DNA of 64,000 nt, taken from positions 111,284 to 175,283 of the forward strand of contig SUWD01000004.1 in assembly GCA_015061685.1 (NCBI GenBank), read 5' to 3'. The notes below the pieces were generated by a model, which ran no database searches, was not told the DNA's origin, and worked only from the letters and a program-made list of their open reading frames with translations. This DNA is from Lentisphaerota bacterium (GTDB lineage: Bacteria > Verrucomicrobiota > Lentisphaeria > Victivallales > Victivallaceae). Numbering within the stretch: the stretch's first letter is position 1; every line of letters begins with the position of its first letter. Below are positions 46,228-55,794 of this stretch, one piece after another. Both the position numbers and the translations under genes were made by a program.

Positions 46228-47259
46228 TTAAAACTCCTTCAAAAAACCGCTGACTACAATATCATCGCCGCAACTGAAAGTTTTCATCCGGTGCAAAGGC
46301 AGAGCCTCGGACATGCTTTCCGGTGAAGCTCCTCCCAAAACCGGAATACTCTCTTTCCCCCCAAGAAGTTTGGGGGCGATATGAAATTCAACAAAATCCA
46401 CCGCTCCGGCTTTGACCGCAGAAGCTGCCAATTCACCGCCGCCCTCAATAAGCAGTGCGGTGATACCTTTGCTGCCCAACTCTTTGAGATAAACATCCCA
46501 TGCTTCAGCATCCGGCAAGGAAACTGCCTCCGCTCTGCCATCCGGGAAATATTCATCCAGAACATCCTGATCGACCGAATCAGAAACGATTATCCGTAAA
46601 GGCTGACGCTCCCAGTTTTCCGGTTCTCTGACCGTCAACTGCGGATTGTCCTGACGCAATGTCGCACCGCCAACCATAATGGCATCCGACAGACGACGCA
46701 AAGATTGCACCCGGCGGCGGGCTTCAACTCCGGTGACCCAACGGGATTCACCATTGGCACAGGCGATCTTGCCGTCAAGTGTCATCGCCATTTTCAATAT
46801 CACAAAAGGTTTTCCACTGGTTATCCAGCGGAAAAAGTGTTTATTCAAATCCCAGCAGGCGGCATTTTCCACACCGCAATCCACCTGGATACCGTGAGAT
46901 GTGAGAATCTCTTCCGCTCTGCCGGCATGTTTGGGATTGGGATCCATCGAACCGATCACCACCCGGGAAATACCGGCGGCAATGATCGCTTCCGTACACG
47001 GCGGAGTCCTGCCGAAAGTGGAACACGGCTCCAATGTAACGTAAAGAGTTGCCCCCTTGACATCATTACCTTTGCGTCCGGCATCACTCAAGGCATTTAT
47101 TTCAGCATGAGCTTCACCGGCTTTGCGGTGAAATCCTCTGCCGATGATCTCGCCATCTTTGACCAGCACCGCTCCAACCATCGGATTGGGATTGGTCAAT
47201 CCCCAACCCATTTTTGCCAGAGCAAGTGCTTCAAGCATAAATTCAGAATCACTGCTCAT
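46228..47259 (-). CDS. ribD: Bifunctional riboflavin deaminase/reductase
   Basis: 343 residues. Deaminase domain: AGEAHAEINAL and LEPCSTFGRTPPCTEAI give the zinc His and Cys ligands and the catalytic Glu; reductase domain: FVILKMAMTLDGKIA, ESRWVTG, GLIEGG-like ALLIEGGGELAAS. Two consecutive steps of flavin synthesis. It overlaps ftsY by 4 bp. Confidence 0.95.
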   Translation of the reverse strand: MSSDSEFMLEALALAKMGWGLTNPNPMVGAVLVKDGEIIGRGFHRKAGEAHAEINALSDAGRKGNDVKGATLYVTLEPCSTFGRTPPCTEAIIAAGISRVVIGSMDPNPKHAGRAEEILTSHGIQVDCGVENAACWDLNKHFFRWITSGKPFVILKMAMTLDGKIACANGESRWVTGVEARRRVQSLRRLSDAIMVGGATLRQDNPQLTVREPENWERQPLRIIVSDSVDQDVLDEYFPDGRAEAVSLPDAEAWDVYLKELGSKGITALLIEGGGELAASAVKAGAVDFVEFHIAPKLLGGKESIPVLGGASPESMSEALPLHRMKTFSCGDDIVVSGFLKEF

Positions 47260-48182
47260 GCCTGCTCCGTTGAAAATAGTGCCTGGGCGTAAAATTCCGG
47301 TTCAAATTCCTGAAGATCTTCCGGAGCTTCACCGAAACCGGCAAAAAATGTGGGTAATTCAAATTCTTCATGCAGAGCAACCGCCATTCCGCCGCGGCCG
47401 GTGCCGTCAAGCTTGGTCAACACCAGACCGGTAACCCCGGCGGTCTTGCCGAATTCACGGGCCTGACTGATAACGTTCGATCCCAGAGAAGCATCCACCG
47501 TGAGCCACACCTCGTGAGGCGCCCCGGGCAAAACTTTACCTATCGACCGGCGGATCTTGCTCAATTCAGCCATCAAATCCTGCTGATTCTGCTGTCTGCC
47601 GGCGGTGTCGATCAACAATATATCCGCTCCACGGGATTTCGCCGCCATCGTCGCATCAAATGCCACACTTGCCGGATCTGCTCCATGTTTGGCGGCAACA
47701 ACCTGACAACCGGTGCGTTCACCCCACAACTGCAGCTGCTCGACCGCCGCCGCCCGGAATGTGTCACACGCCCCGAGAATCACTTTTTTGCCGGATTTTT
47801 TCCATTTGGCAGCCAGCTTGCCGATCGTAGTGGTTTTGCCGCTGCCGTTGACACCTACCATCAATATTACCAGCGGTTCATTCTCCGGAGCAGAAGCGAT
47901 TTCCCTCGCTCCACGCTGAAGAATGGACAAAACTTTCTCTTTTGCCACAGCAACCAAATCCGCATCCGTAGCGATTTTTCCCCGGGCATAACGATCCCGG
48001 ATCTCATCGACGATCTTTTTCGCCGCCGCCACTCCGAAGTCTGCAGCAATAAGCATGGCTTCAAGATCATCAAAGCTCTCCACACCATGACTCTTGACCC
48101 CGGAAAATACTCCGCTGACCACCCGGGCCAGCTTGGTGGCACTCTTTTCCAGTCCCCGCTTGAATATTGAAAATATTGACAT
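47256..48182 (-). CDS. ftsY: Signal recognition particle receptor FtsY
   Basis: 308 residues of N and G domains only, without an acidic A domain. G1 GVNGSGKTTTIGKL, G2-like DTFRAAAVEQL, G3 DTAGRQQ, G4 TKLDG and GFGEAPEDLQEF at the end. Membrane docking of SRP-ribosome complexes. It lies unusually between nusB and ribD. Confidence 0.95.
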   Translation of the reverse strand: MSIFSIFKRGLEKSATKLARVVSGVFSGVKSHGVESFDDLEAMLIAADFGVAAAKKIVDEIRDRYARGKIATDADLVAVAKEKVLSILQRGAREIASAPENEPLVILMVGVNGSGKTTTIGKLAAKWKKSGKKVILGACDTFRAAAVEQLQLWGERTGCQVVAAKHGADPASVAFDATMAAKSRGADILLIDTAGRQQNQQDLMAELSKIRRSIGKVLPGAPHEVWLTVDASLGSNVISQAREFGKTAGVTGLVLTKLDGTGRGGMAVALHEEFELPTFFAGFGEAPEDLQEFEPEFYAQALFSTEQA

Positions 48183-48183
48183 C

Positions 48184-48666
48184 TCAATTGCCGTTCTTTT
48201 TGTTTTCCGAATTCTTGATCGAATTCAATACGCCATTGATGAAATTACCGGCTTCAACTCCGGAAAAATCACGGGCGATCTCCACAGCTTCATCAATACT
48301 CACCACTGCCGGAACCTCCGGAAAAGCGATCATCTCCGCAACCGCCACACGCATGATATTGCGGTCAACGCCGGAAAGTCGTGCCATATCCCAGTTACGG
48401 CAATGGGATGAAATTATACCGTCGATCTTTTCCTGATCACAGGCGACCGCTTCATAAAGCCGGACAGCGTAATCTTTTGCCCGCCGGGTATTGCGGTTGT
48501 CCTCCAGTAAAAATTCCTCTTTTACTGATTCAAGAAAAACATCAAATTCAGCGGCTCCGGGAAGTTCCTGCTTGCTCTCACAGGCAAACAGAAACTCCAT
48601 AGCCAACTCTCTGCCCAGGCGTTTGGAGTGTGCCGGGGGCATCTCATCTGTCGCCGGATTATGCAT
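48184..48666 (-). CDS. nusB: Transcription antitermination factor NusB
   Basis: 160 residues, all-helical. LGRELAMEFLFACESKQE, then ISSHCRNWDMARLSGVDRNI and VVSIDEAVEIARDFSG are typical. It binds BoxA RNA with S10 during rRNA antitermination. It overlaps ribH, as in the frequent ribH-nusB pair. Confidence 0.93.
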   Translation of the reverse strand: MHNPATDEMPPAHSKRLGRELAMEFLFACESKQELPGAAEFDVFLESVKEEFLLEDNRNTRRAKDYAVRLYEAVACDQEKIDGIISSHCRNWDMARLSGVDRNIMRVAVAEMIAFPEVPAVVSIDEAVEIARDFSGVEAGNFINGVLNSIKNSENKKNGN

Positions 48667-49144
48667 TTTTGATCGCCCGGGTCAGATTTACCATTTCAAT
48701 CGCAGCCAGAGCGGCATCAACACCTTTATTGCCGGCTTTCACACCGCTGCGGTTGATCGCCTGCTCCAGATTGTCGGCAGTGATCATGCCGTAAGTGACC
48801 GGAACTCCGGATTCCAGGCCGAGCTGGGCCAGACCTTTGGCGACTTCAGCATTGATGTAGGATGCGTGGGGAGTATCTCCCTGAATGACCACACCCAAAG
48901 CAACAATGGCGTCAAATTCTTTGCGGTCAAGCATCTTTTTCACCGCAAAAGGAATCTCATACGAACCGGGAACATAAGCAACGGAAACGTTTTCCGCACT
49001 TCCGCCGTGACGGACGATGGCATCAATCGCTCCGGAGAGCAGACGGCTGACCAGAAAATCGTTGAAACGGGCACAGACGATACCGATTTTGATTCCTTCG
49101 GCACAAAGAGCCCCCTCAAAAATCTTTCCTGCATTCTTATCCAT
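48659..49144 (-). CDS. ribH: 6,7-dimethyl-8-ribityllumazine synthase
   Basis: 161 residues. ARFNDFLVSRLLSGAIDAI, PGSYEIPFAVKKM and ALGVVIQGDTPHASY with the catalytic His. It makes lumazine from the pyrimidine and dihydroxybutanone phosphate. ribA/ribB are not in the window. It starts 25 bp after pheT; there is no space for an FMN riboswitch. Confidence 0.95.
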   Translation of the reverse strand: MDKNAGKIFEGALCAEGIKIGIVCARFNDFLVSRLLSGAIDAIVRHGGSAENVSVAYVPGSYEIPFAVKKMLDRKEFDAIVALGVVIQGDTPHASYINAEVAKGLAQLGLESGVPVTYGMITADNLEQAINRSGVKAGNKGVDAALAAIEMVNLTRAIKNA

Positions 49145-49169
49145 AGATATAATCCTTTCTCTATCGCAA

Positions 49170-51575
49170 TCAGCGTAATTCGACTTTCAATTCCGCCGCC
49201 AGACGGGTACGGATCTTTTCCATCGCCGCATTGACTTCATTATCGGTCAAAGTGCGTTCCCGGTTGCGGAAACTCAAACTGTATGCCATGCTCTTTTTCT
49301 GCTGCTTTTTCAGATCTTCGCCGACGAAAATATCAAAAAGACGCACAGATTCAAAGTTGGGAGCTTTGCACTTGCGGATGAAATCCATCACTTCGCCGTG
49401 AGTGAGATTCTCCGGTGCAACAAAGGCAATGTCACGGGTGGTGCCGGGGAATTGAGCCAGAGCTTTGCAGCTCTTTTTTACATGGGATGCGGCATCAATC
49501 AATGCGGCAACCTCCATCTGGGCAAAGAATACCGGTGCGGAACTGCGCCAGGATGAGGCAAATTTGCCGTTGAGTTCACCGAACATACCGGCAACTTTTC
49601 CTTCCAGAAGCAGTACCAGAGCATGTCCGTCACGGAAGCGGCCGTCGGATTCCTGCGGAGCAACAAAACGGTAATTGGTGATCGCCAGTTTTTCCAGCAA
49701 TGTTTCCACCACACCTTTGATATCGTAGAAATCACACAGAGCTTCACCTGCAGCAGAGAAAAGTTCCGGATGGCGTTTGCCGGTCATAAGAATCAGCAAT
49801 TCATTGCGTTCTTCCGGGAATTTCGCCGGATTTTTGCAGAATGCCTTGTCCAATTCAAACAGCCGCAAATTACGGTTGCCGCGGGCAATATTGCGGCCGA
49901 CAGTCCCCAGCATTTCACCGAGCAATCCCGGACGCATCCAGCCATTATCAGGGGAAAGCGGATTGGACAACTCGATCAGATCACTCTTCTCAAAACGGCT
50001 GTCTGCCAATGCCGATGCTGAACCGACAATACTGTAATGTACACACTCATCAAAACCCATGCCAATAACCAGATCTCGCAGATTACGCAAAGGTGAGTAA
50101 GCATCTTCACTGTCCGGATGACAGACTTTCCCGGCAACCGGGATCATCGGGATCTTATCCAGTCCGTCAATACGGGCAACTTCCTCGGCAAGGTCAGCTT
50201 CACGGGTCAGATCAAGACGGAAAAGCGGAGCAGTTACCACGCAGGATTCCGCAGTGATATTCTCGACTTTGAGGTGAAGCTTCTGAAGGATATCCACGAT
50301 CCTTTCATTGGATACGGTCGTACCGATAAGATCACGGATCTTGGCAAAACGGCAGTTTATGACCGGTTCAGCCGGACGGACGGCGACAACTTCCATGGCT
50401 TTGCTTGCCAATTCACCGCCGGCAGTCGCCAAAATAAGCTGACAGGCACGGATGGATGCCAATTCAGCCATGTCAAAGTCAACGCCACGCTCGTAGCGGT
50501 AGCTCGCATCAGTGGATATACCCAGTGAACGGCTCTCGGTACGGATGTGCGAAGATTTGAAAACCGCACTTTCCAGCAGAATTTCAGTAGTACTTTCCGT
50601 AACTCCGGAGTTTTCTCCGCCCATGATACCGGCAAGTGCCATCGGTTTTTCCGCATCAGCGATCACCAGATGGTCAGGAGTCAATTCAACAACTCTGCCG
50701 TCTAAAAGAGTGATCTTCTCACCGGCTTTGGCATTACGGGCAACCACCCGGTTCCCGGCAAGAGTAGCCCGGTCAAAAGCATGAAGCGGCTGACCGAGTT
50801 CAAGCATTACAAAGTTGGTGACGTCAACAACATTGTTGATCGAACGCAGACCGACGCTCTCCAAACGCTCCTTGAGCCATGCCGGAGAGGGAGCAACTTT
50901 GACATTTTTGATAACTCTGCCGATATAACGCGGACAAAGTTCCTGATTTTCCACAGTGACCAGATCATCCACCGCAATTTCGCACTGCGGAATGGAAATT
51001 TCCGGCAGACTGGCAGGCGTGGACAACAGACAGGAAACATCCCGTGCCACACCCCACATGGACAGGCAGTCCGGACGATTCGGAGTGATCTCCAATTCAA
51101 TTCTGGTGTCTCCGGGATAAAGAGCTGTCAATGGCTGTCCCAATGCGGTATCAGCCGGGAAAATCATCAAACCGTCATTGTTTTCAGAAATACCCAACTC
51201 TTTTTCACTGCACATCATACCGAAAGATTCAACGCCGCGTAATTTGGAACGTTTGATCTTGAATTCACCCTCGTCAGTGCTGAAAACCGTACCGATTTTG
51301 GCAAGAGGAACAATGTTGCCGGCATCGCAATTAGGTGCACCGCAAACTATCTGCAATTCTTCACTGCCGTCAGTCACTTTACAAACTGAAAGATGATCGC
51401 TGCCCGGATGAGCTTCACGGGAAAGAATTTTCGCCGTAACCACACCTACAGGAACAGTGGAATTTTTTTCAATTTTTTCCACCTCGATACCGGCCATAGT
51501 CAATTTGTCGCAAAGATAAGCATCATCGCAATCAAGTTTGACGTAATCACTGAGCCATTTTCTTGAAATATCCAT
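49170..51575 (-). CDS. pheT: Phenylalanyl-tRNA synthetase beta chain
   Basis: 801 residues, full domain set: N-terminal part, tRNA-binding domain (AKILSREAHPGSDHLSVCKV), B3/B4 editing region, B5, and C-terminal FDX-ACB domain (FPGTTRDIAFVAPENLTHGE). It forms alpha2-beta2 with PheS. It follows pheS by 11 bp. Confidence 0.96.
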   Translation of the reverse strand: MDISRKWLSDYVKLDCDDAYLCDKLTMAGIEVEKIEKNSTVPVGVVTAKILSREAHPGSDHLSVCKVTDGSEELQIVCGAPNCDAGNIVPLAKIGTVFSTDEGEFKIKRSKLRGVESFGMMCSEKELGISENNDGLMIFPADTALGQPLTALYPGDTRIELEITPNRPDCLSMWGVARDVSCLLSTPASLPEISIPQCEIAVDDLVTVENQELCPRYIGRVIKNVKVAPSPAWLKERLESVGLRSINNVVDVTNFVMLELGQPLHAFDRATLAGNRVVARNAKAGEKITLLDGRVVELTPDHLVIADAEKPMALAGIMGGENSGVTESTTEILLESAVFKSSHIRTESRSLGISTDASYRYERGVDFDMAELASIRACQLILATAGGELASKAMEVVAVRPAEPVINCRFAKIRDLIGTTVSNERIVDILQKLHLKVENITAESCVVTAPLFRLDLTREADLAEEVARIDGLDKIPMIPVAGKVCHPDSEDAYSPLRNLRDLVIGMGFDECVHYSIVGSASALADSRFEKSDLIELSNPLSPDNGWMRPGLLGEMLGTVGRNIARGNRNLRLFELDKAFCKNPAKFPEERNELLILMTGKRHPELFSAAGEALCDFYDIKGVVETLLEKLAITNYRFVAPQESDGRFRDGHALVLLLEGKVAGMFGELNGKFASSWRSSAPVFFAQMEVAALIDAASHVKKSCKALAQFPGTTRDIAFVAPENLTHGEVMDFIRKCKAPNFESVRLFDIFVGEDLKKQQKKSMAYSLSFRNRERTLTDNEVNAAMEKIRTRLAAELKVELR

Positions 51576-51586
51576 TTATACGCACC

Positions 51587-52606
51587 TCAAAATTGTTCCA
51601 GAAAACGGACATCATTGTCATACAGGAAACGCAAATCCGGAATCCGGTAACGCAGCATCGCCAGACGTTCCAGACCGAGACCGAAAGCATAACCGCTCCA
51701 AATCTCCGGATCGTAACCGACATTTTTCAACACATTCGGGTCAACCATACCGGCTCCGGCAATCTCTATGTAGCCGGAATTTTTGCAGACATTGCAGCCT
51801 TTGCCTCCGCAAACCACGCAGCTGAAGTCATATTCAACGCTCGGTTCAGTAAAGGGGAAAAAGTGCGGACGCAAACGGATGTTGACATCCTTGCCGAACA
51901 TCTCCCAGGCGAAATTCTGCAAAACACTTTTGAGATCCGCCATGGAAACACCTTTGTCTATATACAAGCCCTCGATCTGATGGAAGTTCATACCATGAGT
52001 GGCATCCGGAGTGTCGCGGCGGAAAACTCTGCCGGGAGCAACGATCCGCACCGGCGGTTCATGGGTTTCCATGACCCGGATCTGCACCGGACTGGTCTGG
52101 GAACGCAAAATCCTGCCGTCAGGGAAATAAAACGTATCTTTGGGATCTCTGGACGGGTGATCGTCCGGAGTATTAAGAGCATCAAAATTGTGGTAGATAT
52201 CTTCAATTTCCGGACCGTCAACCGCCACAAATCCCATGCGGCGGAAAACCGACACGCACTCGTCAGCCAACTGGGTGATCGGATGCCGGTGTCCGGGGGC
52301 ACACTTTCTGCCCGGTAAAGTCAAATCAATAGCATCTTTGTCTTTTCTACCTGCTCCGCCGATGCGGGCAGCTGCGGCATCCAAAGCCGCCTGAATTCGG
52401 GTCCTGCCGGTATTGAATGCCGAACCGGTTTCTTTACGTTCTTCGGGAGGGACGGAACCCATTTTTTTTGACAATTCCGGAAACAGGCCATTGCGTCCGA
52501 GATATTCAATACGCAACGCTTCCAGTGCCGAAACTTCACTGGCGGCAGCGGCTTTTGCTTCGGCATCAGCAGCAGCACGATTTACCGCTTCGATAATTTC
52601 ATTCAT
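51587..52606 (-). CDS. pheS: Phenylalanyl-tRNA synthetase alpha chain
   Basis: 339 residues from the ATG at 52606, where GAGGAA lies about 9 nt upstream; the longer frame from 52663 would add a non-conserved leader. LRIEYLGRNGLFPELSKKMG, KDTFYFPDGRILRSQTSPVQ, and GLGLERLAMLRYRI match the class II catalytic core. The sequence also has FSCVVCGGKGCNVCKNSGYI, the Cys-rich insertion seen in many PheS. Confidence 0.95.
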   Translation of the reverse strand: MNEIIEAVNRAAADAEAKAAAASEVSALEALRIEYLGRNGLFPELSKKMGSVPPEERKETGSAFNTGRTRIQAALDAAAARIGGAGRKDKDAIDLTLPGRKCAPGHRHPITQLADECVSVFRRMGFVAVDGPEIEDIYHNFDALNTPDDHPSRDPKDTFYFPDGRILRSQTSPVQIRVMETHEPPVRIVAPGRVFRRDTPDATHGMNFHQIEGLYIDKGVSMADLKSVLQNFAWEMFGKDVNIRLRPHFFPFTEPSVEYDFSCVVCGGKGCNVCKNSGYIEIAGAGMVDPNVLKNVGYDPEIWSGYAFGLGLERLAMLRYRIPDLRFLYDNDVRFLEQF

Positions 52607-52728
52607 ATTGCTTTTTCCTCTGAAATCCCGCCGGATCGACCAATTTTTCCGGCAAAAAAACAAAAAACAGCTTGAAAGTGGTGAAAAAAGTCACCATTTC
52701 CAAGCTGTTGTGATCTTTGAAACCAACC

Positions 52729-53079
52729 TCAGGCCTGGGTGACTTTCTCCACCAGAGCCTTAAACTCCGCCGGTGCAGTTACTGCCAGATCAGCGAGAAC
52801 TTTGCGGTTGAGAGCGATTTCAGCTTTCTTCAGACCGTTCATGAAGGTGCTGTAATTGACATTCAAAGCACGGCAGGCGGCGTTGATACGGACAATCCAC
52901 AGCTGACGGTACTGCTGCTTTTTCTGTTTACGGCCTTTGTAGGAGTGTACCAGCGCCTTATCCACTGCGTCATAAGCAGTACGGATGTTTCTGCTGGAGT
53001 TACCGTAGAAACCTTTAGCACGGGCAAGCACCATTTTGCGGCGTTTGCGGGAGGGAACAGCACAAGTAGTTCTTGACAT
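52729..53079 (-). CDS. rplT: 50S ribosomal protein L20
   Basis: 116 residues. [19 protein letters not shown], then [20 protein letters not shown] match. In the infC-rpmI-rplT order it can repress the operon in other bacteria by binding mRNA. Confidence 0.97.
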   Translation of the reverse strand: MSRTTCAVPSRKRRKMVLARAKGFYGNSSRNIRTAYDAVDKALVHSYKGRKQKKQQYRQLWIVRINAACRALNVNYSTFMNGLKKAEIALNRKVLADLAVTAPAEFKALVEKVTQA

Positions 53080-53104
53080 TTTTCGCAGTCTCCTTTTTCA
53101 AAAA

Positions 53105-53305
53105 TTACAGACCATACGGCAACGCGACCTGGATACGGCGTTTCTCGGCGTGAGAAACGGCACCATCCTGACGGAGACGACGACGGCGTTTGGCATTTTT
53201 GCAGCTCATGAGGTGACGTGCGCCCGCCTTGTTGTGGCGGAACTTACCGGTGCCGGTCTGTTTCAGACGCTTTGCGGCACATTTTCTGGTTTTGAGTTTC
53301 GGCAT
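53105..53305 (-). CDS. rpmI: 50S ribosomal protein L35
   Basis: 66 residues: PKLKTRKCAAKRLKQTGTGK, then KAGARHLMSCKNAKRRRRLR. Preceded by a 115-nt structured spacer after infC. Confidence 0.96.
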   Translation of the reverse strand: MPKLKTRKCAAKRLKQTGTGKFRHNKAGARHLMSCKNAKRRRRLRQDGAVSHAEKRRIQVALPYGL

Positions 53306-53333
53306 TGTTTACATCCTTTATTTTGATGTTTAT

Positions 53334-53411
53334 CACCGGCAGGGTCAATGCTTTACCCTCTCCGGTGCGGCTCCTTGAAGAAGCCTGTTTTATAACTCCC
53401 GCTTTCACGGG
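53334..53411 (-). promoter_or_regulatory. Structured spacer before rpmI, possible L20 autoregulatory site
   Basis: Two stems in the 115-nt infC-rpmI gap: CACCGG..CCGGTG with an inner AGGGT/ACCCT (53334-53367) and CCCG..CGGG (53398-53411). L20 represses this operon in E. coli via such a region; here only the hairpins are seen. Confidence 0.5.
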
Positions 53412-53420
53412 TACAACAAC

Positions 53421-53933
53421 TTAATTTTTAGGTGCGAAGTTGACGGAAATATTTCTTCCCAACAATTTCGGTTTACCATCTGCCTCGGCATATTGGGAAA
53501 GAGCTTCGGAAACTTTGTCCATCAGCTCAAACGCCATATCCTGATGAGCCATCTCGCGGCCGCGCAGTGCCAAAGTGATCTTCAAGCGGAATTTCTTATC
53601 AAGAAAATCGATCGCTTTATTAAGTTTCGTCTCATAATCATGCTGATCGATATTGATATGAAACTTGATCTCTTTGATTTTCTGTGCAGCAGTGTTCTTG
53701 CGTTGTGCTTTGAGATTTTTCTTCTGCTCATAGCACAGCTTACCGAAGTTCATGATCCTGACCACCGGCGGATTTGACGTATCGGAAACCAATACGAGAT
53801 CCTCCCCTGCCTCAAGTGCCAATTCCTTGGCTCTGGCATAGGCTACCACCCCCAGCTGACTCCCGTCAGATCCGATCAAACGAACCTGATCGAGTTGGAC
53901 GCTGCGATCATTAGGTTTCAATAACTTGGCGAT
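53421..53933 (-). CDS. infC: Translation initiation factor IF-3, probable AUC start
   Basis: 170 residues if started at the ATC at 53933, 8 nt after GGAGG. In frame upstream there is a stop (TGA), and the only other candidate, a TTG at 53921, lies about 20 nt from that SD. Rare AUU/AUC starts are a known feature of infC in several bacteria and underlie its autoregulation. Conserved QVRLIGSDGSQLGVV, VVRIMNFGKLCYEQ, IKFHINIDQHDYETKL and AHQDMAFELMDKV are seen. Confidence 0.93.
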   Translation of the reverse strand: MAKLLKPNDRSVQLDQVRLIGSDGSQLGVVAYARAKELALEAGEDLVLVSDTSNPPVVRIMNFGKLCYEQKKNLKAQRKNTAAQKIKEIKFHINIDQHDYETKLNKAIDFLDKKFRLKITLALRGREMAHQDMAFELMDKVSEALSQYAEADGKPKLLGRNISVNFAPKN

Positions 53934-54020
53934 AAGAACACCCTCCTCTCAAACGGTATTTTAATTTTTCACCAATTTTCAACAGAAAAACGGCAATCCC
54001 TGCCATTTTTCCAAAACCAA

Positions 54021-54051
54021 GACACCCCCAATCAACCTGACAGAGGGTGTC
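54021..54051 (-). terminator. Hairpin between thrS and infC
   Basis: GACACCC / GGGTGTC stem with a long loop, followed on the minus strand by TTGGTTTTGG. A weak terminator or attenuator for thrS; infC may be read through it. Confidence 0.5.
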
Positions 54052-54066
54052 ATCTCATATAATATA

Positions 54067-55794
54067 TTACCAAATTACCTTATTGTCAACTTCAGAACGC
54101 ATTTTTTCGACAAGATTATCGATCGTCATCTCGCCAATGTCGCCCTCGTTGCGGTTGCGGACGGCAAGAGTACGGTTTTCCGCCTCTTTTTCACCGAGAA
54201 CCAGCAAGTAGGGAACACGCTCGGAACGGGCATTGCGGATTTTAGCTCCCAGTCCGGCCGCCTGTGTATCGATGCCGACCCGGAAACCTTTGGCACGCAA
54301 TTCGGCACAGAACTCTTTGGCAAGCGGCAGCTGTTTGTCGGAAACCGGCAAAATCCTTGCCTGTTCCGGAGCCAGCCACATCGGGAAAGCTCCGGCATAA
54401 TGCTCAACCAGAATACCGAAGAAGCGTTCCAGAGATCCGAGCAATGCACGGTGAACCATGAAAGGACGGTGCTTTTTACCGTCTTCACCGATATAGGTCA
54501 TGTCAAAACGTTCCGGCAGGTTGAAGTCAAACTGGATCGTGGTGGTCTGCCATTCACGGCCGATCGCATCACGCAGTTTAAGGTCGATTTTAGGTCCGTA
54601 GAAGGCACCGCCGCCCTCATCCACGTCGCACTCCAGCTCACATTTGGCAACCGCTTTACGCAGAGAATCAATGGCTTTGTCCCAGCGTTCCGGCTCACCA
54701 ACAGCTTTCTCCGGGCGGGTGGAGAGGTAAGCTTTAATATCAGTGAATCCGAATGCCCGGTTGATCGCCAGACTGAAACGGAGAACTTCTGCAATCTCAT
54801 CCTCGATGGATTCCGGAGTACAGATAATGTGAGAGTCATCCTGGGTGAATCCGCGTACACGCATCAAACCATGCAGTGAACCGGATTTTTCATAGCGGTA
54901 AACCGTACCCAATTCCGCCCAGCGGAGGGGCAGCTCACGATAACTGCGAAGCTTGGAACGGTAAACTTCGATATGGAAAGGACAATTCATCGGCTTGACA
55001 TAGTAGTCCTTTTCATCAATTTCCATTGCGGAATACATGCCTTCACGGTAGAAATTGAGGTGACCGCTGGTCTCCCAGAGGTTGCTCTGACCGATGTGCG
55101 GAGTATAGAGCAATTCATAACCGTTTTTGTAATGCTCATCTTTCCAGAAAGTTTCCATCAGATGACGCACCAAGGCACCTTTGGGATGCCACAAAACCAG
55201 ACCGGGACCGACGCAATCAGAGAAACCGAAAAGATCAAGTTCAGTACCAAGTTTGCGGTGGTCACGTTTGGCGGCTTCCTCAATCTGTTTGAGATAGGTC
55301 TGCAGCTCTTCCTGCGTAGCAAAGGCGGTACCGTAAATACGCTGAAGCATCGGATTGTTTTCATCGCCGCGGAAATAACTGCCGGCAATACCTGTCAATT
55401 TGACCGCACCGATGTCCCCGGTGTGATCGACATGAGGTCCGCGGCAGAGATCAAGGTAATCTCCGGTGCGGTAAAAGGAAATAGGAGAACCATCCTCGAT
55501 ATCAGCGAGTCTTTCCAGTTTGTAATTCTGACCGGCAAGCAGCTCTTTGGCCTCTTCACGGGTTGCTTCAAAACGCTCAAAGGGCAGCTTTCTGCCGATG
55601 ATTTTTTTCATGACTTTCTCGATCTCTTTGAGATCTTCGGCAACCAGACGGTGTTCCATGTCAAAGTCGTAATAAAAACCGTTGTCAGTGGCAGGACCGA
55701 TATCGAACCGGGCATCCGGATAAAGCTGTTTCACCGCCGCCGCCATAACGTGAGCGGCACTGTGCCGGATGGTTTCCAAATCAAATTTGCTCAT
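54067..55794 (-). CDS. thrS: Threonyl-tRNA synthetase lacking the N-terminal TGS domain
   Basis: 575 residues; standard bacterial ThrS is about 640 because it has a TGS domain of ~60 residues before the editing domain. Here the protein begins directly with IRHSAAHVMAAAVKQLYPDA, the HxxxH editing site. Catalytic core: MNCPFHIEVYRSKLRSYREL, motif 2 RYEKSGSLHGLMRVRGFTQD, HRALLGSLERFFGI. C-terminal anticodon domain: ARILPVSDKQLPLAKEFCAE. Editing HxxxH is intact. MITE-like copy C lies 44 bp upstream. Confidence 0.95.
   Translation of the reverse strand: MSKFDLETIRHSAAHVMAAAVKQLYPDARFDIGPATDNGFYYDFDMEHRLVAEDLKEIEKVMKKIIGRKLPFERFEATREEAKELLAGQNYKLERLADIEDGSPISFYRTGDYLDLCRGPHVDHTGDIGAVKLTGIAGSYFRGDENNPMLQRIYGTAFATQEELQTYLKQIEEAAKRDHRKLGTELDLFGFSDCVGPGLVLWHPKGALVRHLMETFWKDEHYKNGYELLYTPHIGQSNLWETSGHLNFYREGMYSAMEIDEKDYYVKPMNCPFHIEVYRSKLRSYRELPLRWAELGTVYRYEKSGSLHGLMRVRGFTQDDSHIICTPESIEDEIAEVLRFSLAINRAFGFTDIKAYLSTRPEKAVGEPERWDKAIDSLRKAVAKCELECDVDEGGGAFYGPKIDLKLRDAIGREWQTTTIQFDFNLPERFDMTYIGEDGKKHRPFMVHRALLGSLERFFGILVEHYAGAFPMWLAPEQARILPVSDKQLPLAKEFCAELRAKGFRVGIDTQAAGLGAKIRNARSERVPYLLVLGEKEAENRTLAVRNRNEGDIGEMTIDNLVEKMRSEVDNKVIW

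Noticed and set aside
49145..49169. FMN riboswitch before the riboflavin genes
   Set aside because: Only 25 bp separate pheT from ribH; no room for the aptamer.
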